A stretch of 41,000 nt of DNA from the NCBI GenBank assembly GCA_035544515.1, contig DATKEG010000156.1:1-41000 (forward strand), read 5' to 3'. Shown piece by piece: positions 38,017 to 41,000 of this stretch; the stretch's first letter is position 1, and every line of letters begins with the position of its first letter. Origin of the DNA: DATKEG01 sp035544515 (GTDB taxonomy: Bacteria > Acidobacteriota > Vicinamibacteria > Fen-336). The notes beneath the pieces were generated by a model. The model had not been told where the DNA came from. It searched no databases and worked only from the letters and a program-made list of their open reading frames with translations. The position numbers and the translations under genes were made by a program.

Positions 38017-40161
38017 GTGGCATCGGCCGAGGCTTCGCCGGCACGCGCCGCCTCGGCCGGCGGCGAGGGGCTCTTCCGGGCGCTGTGTGTCTTCCTGGCT
38101 CTCGCCCCCTGGGTGATCCTTCCGGGCAACCTCGACGCGTCGCATCGCCCGCAGGCCGCGTTCGTCCATACGGGCGCGCTGGCCCTGTTCCTGGCCGTGC
38201 TCGCCGGGCCCGTGCGCCAGCGCCGGCTGGCCGCGCTCTCCACGCCTTTCGACGCGCCGATCGTGGCCCTCCTCCTCTTCTCCGGAGCGTCGCTCTTCTG
38301 GTCGGTGAACCGGTACGAGGCCGTGCTCGCCTGGATGCACTGGAGCGCATGCGCGCTGGTGTTCTGGATGATCGCGGCGGCCCTGCGCGACGAGTCGGAC
38401 GCCCGCCGGCTGCTCCAGGCGCTGTTCGTCTCGGGCGTGCTCATCTCGCTCCTGGGCCTGGTCCAGCACGCCTACGGGCTGACGCTGCTGCCGCAGGCGG
38501 AGCCGCCCGCGGCCACGTTCGTGCACAAGAACGTCGCCGCCGCCTTCGTGGTCATGACCGTGCCGCTCGGTCCCACGCTGCTCCTGCACCGCCCGCGCTC
38601 GAAGCTGCTGATCCAATACGTGGCCGCCACCGCGGTCATGGTCTCGTTCGTGGTGGTGACCTTCACGCGCTCGGCCTGGCTGGCGCTGGCGGTGCAGGCC
38701 GCCCTCTTCGCGGTGCTGCTCGCGCGCGACCGCGACCTGCGCATCCGCTGGCCGGCCCCGCGCCGCGTGATGGCGACGGCCCTGACCCTCGCCATCGTCG
38801 TCGCCTCCACCGTGACGTTCGCCGTGCTGGGCCCGAAGGGCACGGCCGCGGCCTGGGAACGCGTGGCGGAGGTGTGGCGCGCGTTCGGCGCCGACCGGGG
38901 GTCGCTCGACCCGGACGTGGAGGGCGTGCCCTACACGAGCGTCCAGCACCGCCGCGCCATCTGGCTCAACACGCTGGCCATGGCGCGCGACGCCCCGCTC
39001 CTGGGCGTGGGCCTCGGCAACCACGACGTCGTGTACCCGGCCTATGCCTGGTCGGCCGCGCCCGACCGCATCTTCGGCGAGCGGAGCCAGCTCGACTTCG
39101 CCCACAACGACTACCTGCAGACGCTCACGGAGCTGGGTGTGGTCGGCGCGGGCCTGTCCGCCTGGCTGCTCGTGGCGCTCGGGCGCACGCTCCGGCGCCT
39201 GTGGCTGCGCGAGGCGGCCGCCGACCACCGCGCGCTCGTCCTCGGCGCGGGCCTGGGCATCGTGGGGCTGCTCGTAGATGCCGCCTTCAGCTTCCCGCTG
39301 CAGCAGGCGCTCCCTCCGCTCCTCCTCATGGCCTACCTGGGCGTGCTGTCCGCCCTGCTCACCCGGTTCGGCTGGGCGGCGGGCGTTTGGCGGATCTTCC
39401 ACGCGTCCGCGGGCCCCCGGCGGCTCGTGCCGCCCCTGGCCGTGGCCGTGGTGGCCGCGCTCCTCGCCCTCGCCGCGTGGTCGCATGGCCGCTGGCTCGT
39501 CGCCGACCGCCACGCCCTGCGCATGGCGCGGGCGGAGCGCCGCGCCGACTGGCCCACGGCGCTGGCCGAGGCCGCCGCCGCCCACCGCCTCGATCCCGGC
39601 CGGCGCGAGCCCCTCCTCGTCATGGGCGAAGCGCACCTGGCCACGGGCCGGGTGGGGCAGGCGCTGCCGCCCCTGCGCGAGCTGCTCGCCACGCGGCCCC
39701 ACGACCTGACCGCCCTGGGCAACCTCGGCCTCGCGCTCTCCGCCCGCGGCGACGCGGCCGCGGCGGGGGAGGCGTTCCGCCGCGTGCTGCGCATCCAGCC
39801 CCGCGACGCGCGCGCCCACCACGAGCTCGGCGCCGTCCTCGAGCAGGAGGGCAGGGGGAAGGGCGCACTCGAGGAGTACCGGCTGGCCGCCCGCTATGCC
39901 GGGCGCAACGCCGCGTACCAGCACAAGTGGGGCGTCACGGCGCTCCAGGCCGGGCTGCCGGAAGAGGCGGTGCATGCCCTGCGGCGCGCCCTCGAGGAGG
40001 ACCCCACGCGCGCGGCGTCGCACAAGGCGCTCGGCGTGGTGCTCTTCGAGGTGCTGGGCCGGCGCGCGGAAGGCGAGCCCCACCTGCGCCGCGCGCTGGA
40101 GCTCGACCCGTCCGACCGCGACGCCCCCCGCATCCGCCAGCTGCTCGACGGGGGCAGGTGA
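38017..40161 (+). CDS. O-antigen-ligase-like membrane protein fused to TPR domain
   Basis: 714 aa from GTG 38017. About twelve hydrophobic segments fill residues 20-490. The Wzy_C/O-antigen ligase region shows VVVTFTRSAWLAL, then a large periplasmic loop with RRAIWLNTLAMARDAPLLGVGLGNHDVVYP and the conserved HNDYLQTLTELGVVG near residues 363-380. After the last TM (PPLAVAVVAALLALAAW) come about five TPR units, for example PHDLTALGNLGLALSARGDA and LEQEGRGKGALEEYRLAARY. Such fusions ligate or polymerise lipid-linked sugar, or glycosylate proteins. It lies 22 bases after ftsZ and may be read from the dcw transcript. Ligase versus polymerase cannot be decided. Confidence 0.88.
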   Translation: MASAEASPARAASAGGEGLFRALCVFLALAPWVILPGNLDASHRPQAAFVHTGALALFLAVLAGPVRQRRLAALSTPFDAPIVALLLFSGASLFWSVNRYEAVLAWMHWSACALVFWMIAAALRDESDARRLLQALFVSGVLISLLGLVQHAYGLTLLPQAEPPAATFVHKNVAAAFVVMTVPLGPTLLLHRPRSKLLIQYVAATAVMVSFVVVTFTRSAWLALAVQAALFAVLLARDRDLRIRWPAPRRVMATALTLAIVVASTVTFAVLGPKGTAAAWERVAEVWRAFGADRGSLDPDVEGVPYTSVQHRRAIWLNTLAMARDAPLLGVGLGNHDVVYPAYAWSAAPDRIFGERSQLDFAHNDYLQTLTELGVVGAGLSAWLLVALGRTLRRLWLREAAADHRALVLGAGLGIVGLLVDAAFSFPLQQALPPLLLMAYLGVLSALLTRFGWAAGVWRIFHASAGPRRLVPPLAVAVVAALLALAAWSHGRWLVADRHALRMARAERRADWPTALAEAAAAHRLDPGRREPLLVMGEAHLATGRVGQALPPLRELLATRPHDLTALGNLGLALSARGDAAAAGEAFRRVLRIQPRDARAHHELGAVLEQEGRGKGALEEYRLAARYAGRNAAYQHKWGVTALQAGLPEEAVHALRRALEEDPTRAASHKALGVVLFEVLGRRAEGEPHLRRALELDPSDRDAPRIRQLLDGGR

Positions 40162-40217
40162 CGACGCGACGGAGACACGGAGGACCTGGTGGTGCTATGA
40201 AGGGAGGGGCAACGCAC

Positions 40218-40814
40218 ATGTCGATGCCGGGAACCCTCTACGGCGACGTCTCGTGGGAAAGGATGGTCGGAGCCGTGGAGAAGGTGCGGGCAAGGCTCTT
40301 GCGGGCAACCGCTGCCCTCGAGGCGGCCAACGTCCCCCACGCCGTGATCGGAGGCAACGCCGTCGCGGCCTGGGTCTCACGTGTCGACGAGGCGGCGGTG
40401 CGCAACACGCGTGACGTGGACCTCCTCGTGCGCCGGGAAGATCTCGCTGCAGCCGCCGTCGCGCTGGCCTCCGCCGGATTCGTCCAGCGTCACGCCGCGG
40501 GCGTCGATCTCTTCCTGGACGGCCCCGGGGGAAAGGCTCGTGACGCCGTTCACGTCGTGTTCGCCGGCGAGAAGGTACGGCCGCAGTATTCGGTGCCGGC
40601 GCCGGACGTCACCGAGGCCGAGCGCACCCCGTCCTTCCGCCTCGTGAGACTGGACGCCCTCGTACGGATGAAGCTGACGTCGTTCCGCGACAGGGACAGG
40701 GTCCACCTCCGCGACCTCGTCGAAGTCGGACTGATCGACGCCTCCTGGCCGGAGCGACTGCCGCCCGATCTGGCCGCCCGGTTGAGGGAGATCCTGGAGA
40801 ACCCCGAGGACTGA
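40218..40814 (+). CDS. Small nucleotidyltransferase-fold protein
   Basis: 198 aa from ATG 40218, with GGGAGGGG at about 7 bases; ATG 40197 in frame would add seven residues. The fold shows the Gly-rich helix start AVIGGNAVAAW near residues 45-55, then NTRDVDLLVRREDL with the canonical D-x-D metal pair, and the later VHVVFAGEKVRP strand. The C-terminal part has FRLVRLDALVRMKLTSFRDRDRVHLRDLVEVGL, a Lys/Asp/His pattern seen in AbiEii-like and related nucleotidyltransferases. No antitoxin-like partner gene is adjacent in the visible sequence, so toxin-antitoxin function is not supported. Codon use is less extreme in GC than the preceding ligase. Confidence 0.8.
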   Translation: MSMPGTLYGDVSWERMVGAVEKVRARLLRATAALEAANVPHAVIGGNAVAAWVSRVDEAAVRNTRDVDLLVRREDLAAAAVALASAGFVQRHAAGVDLFLDGPGGKARDAVHVVFAGEKVRPQYSVPAPDVTEAERTPSFRLVRLDALVRMKLTSFRDRDRVHLRDLVEVGLIDASWPERLPPDLAARLREILENPED

Positions 40815-40835
40815 GGGGTACGGCCCGATCCCGGT

Positions 40836-41000
40836 TCAGCCCGCCTCCTCGGACCGGGCATCGTCGCCTTGCTGCTCGTCCAGGAACTCCGCCAGCGGCG
40901 GCAGGGCGTCGATGTGCTGGCTGAAGATCTTGAGGGCGGCCAGCATCGGCACCGCGAGCAGCGCCCCCACGATCCCCCAGGCCCAGAGCCAGAAGGTCAC
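40836..41000 (-). CDS. AI-2E family transporter, C-terminal fragment (runs off right edge)
   Basis: On the minus strand an open frame enters from the window edge and stops at TGA (40838-40836), giving 54 residues. It reads TFWLWAWGIVGALLAVPMLAALKIFSQHIDALPPLAEFLDEQ and an acidic tail (quoted in parts: LWAWGIVGALLAVPMLAALK; HIDALPPLAEFL). The W-G-x-x-G-A-L-L-A-V-P motif with the following Leu-rich helix and H-I-x-x-L-x-P-L is typical of the end of PerM/AI-2E family membrane proteins. Substrate is unknown. It is convergent with the nucleotidyltransferase gene, 21 bases apart. Confidence 0.8.
   Translation of the reverse strand: MTFWLWAWGIVGALLAVPMLAALKIFSQHIDALPPLAEFLDEQQGDDARSEEAG

Noticed and set aside
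40160..40190. GGAGACACGGAGG segment as a second copy of the murG-murC repeat
   Set aside because: It is too short, and the unit (GGAGACAC) differs from GAGAACGGA, so kinship is not supported.
40218..40814. Toxin of a toxin-antitoxin pair
   Set aside because: The nucleotidyltransferase fold alone is not enough and no small partner gene lies next to it in the visible sequence.

Overview
This is a very GC-rich chromosomal window (roughly 70% GC by eye) from a diderm bacterium with meso-diaminopimelate peptidoglycan. The best fit is the phylum Acidobacteriota. The reasons are a PadR regulator paired with an 884-residue FtsX-type duplicated permease (the ADOP arrangement), a small zinc-ribbon protein inside the division cluster, an ankyrin protein with an extra N-terminal helical module, and many GTG starts. 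This placement is inferred from gene content, not from a phylogeny.

Layout. 1-336: end of a TPR protein. 463-7366 (+): exopolysaccharide/capsule operon with a GT4 glycosyltransferase, a WecA/TagO-type initiating transferase, an AMIN-domain outer-membrane beta-barrel, a Wza-like export protein with SLBB repeats, and a Wzc-like co-polymerase fused to a BY-kinase. 7373-8875 (-): unknown secreted two-module protein with a proline-rich tail. 9132-10157 (+): degenerate nucleotidyltransferase-like protein. 10223-11796 (+): Fur-family regulator overlapping a MenC-like enolase-superfamily enzyme. 11864-14866 (+): PadR plus ADOP permease. 19445-14895 (-): FolC, an ankyrin-repeat protein and an M20 amidohydrolase. 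19518-20474 (+): REC-HD-GYP response regulator.

20532-37994 (+) is a nearly complete division and cell-wall (dcw) cluster: mraZ1, mraZ2, rsmH, ftsL, ftsI, murE, murF, mraY, murD, ftsW, murG, murC, ftsQ, ftsA, a zinc-ribbon ORF and ftsZ. Most junctions overlap by 1-8 bases or are a few bases apart, which suggests translational coupling. The cluster lacks murB and ddl. Its unusual points are two tandem mraZ genes, each preceded by GTGK boxes on a 10-bp period; an open reading frame running through a 9-bp inverted/tandem repeat at the murG-murC junction; and a structured element plus a small cysteine-rich gene between ftsA and ftsZ.

After ftsZ come an O-antigen-ligase/TPR fusion (+), a small canonical nucleotidyltransferase (+), and the C-terminus of an AI-2E family transporter (-, running off the window). 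No rRNA, tRNA, CRISPR array, intact insertion sequence or phage gene was seen. The strongest candidates for undescribed biology are the double MraZ circuit and the ftsA-hairpin-zinc-ribbon-hairpin-ftsZ arrangement.
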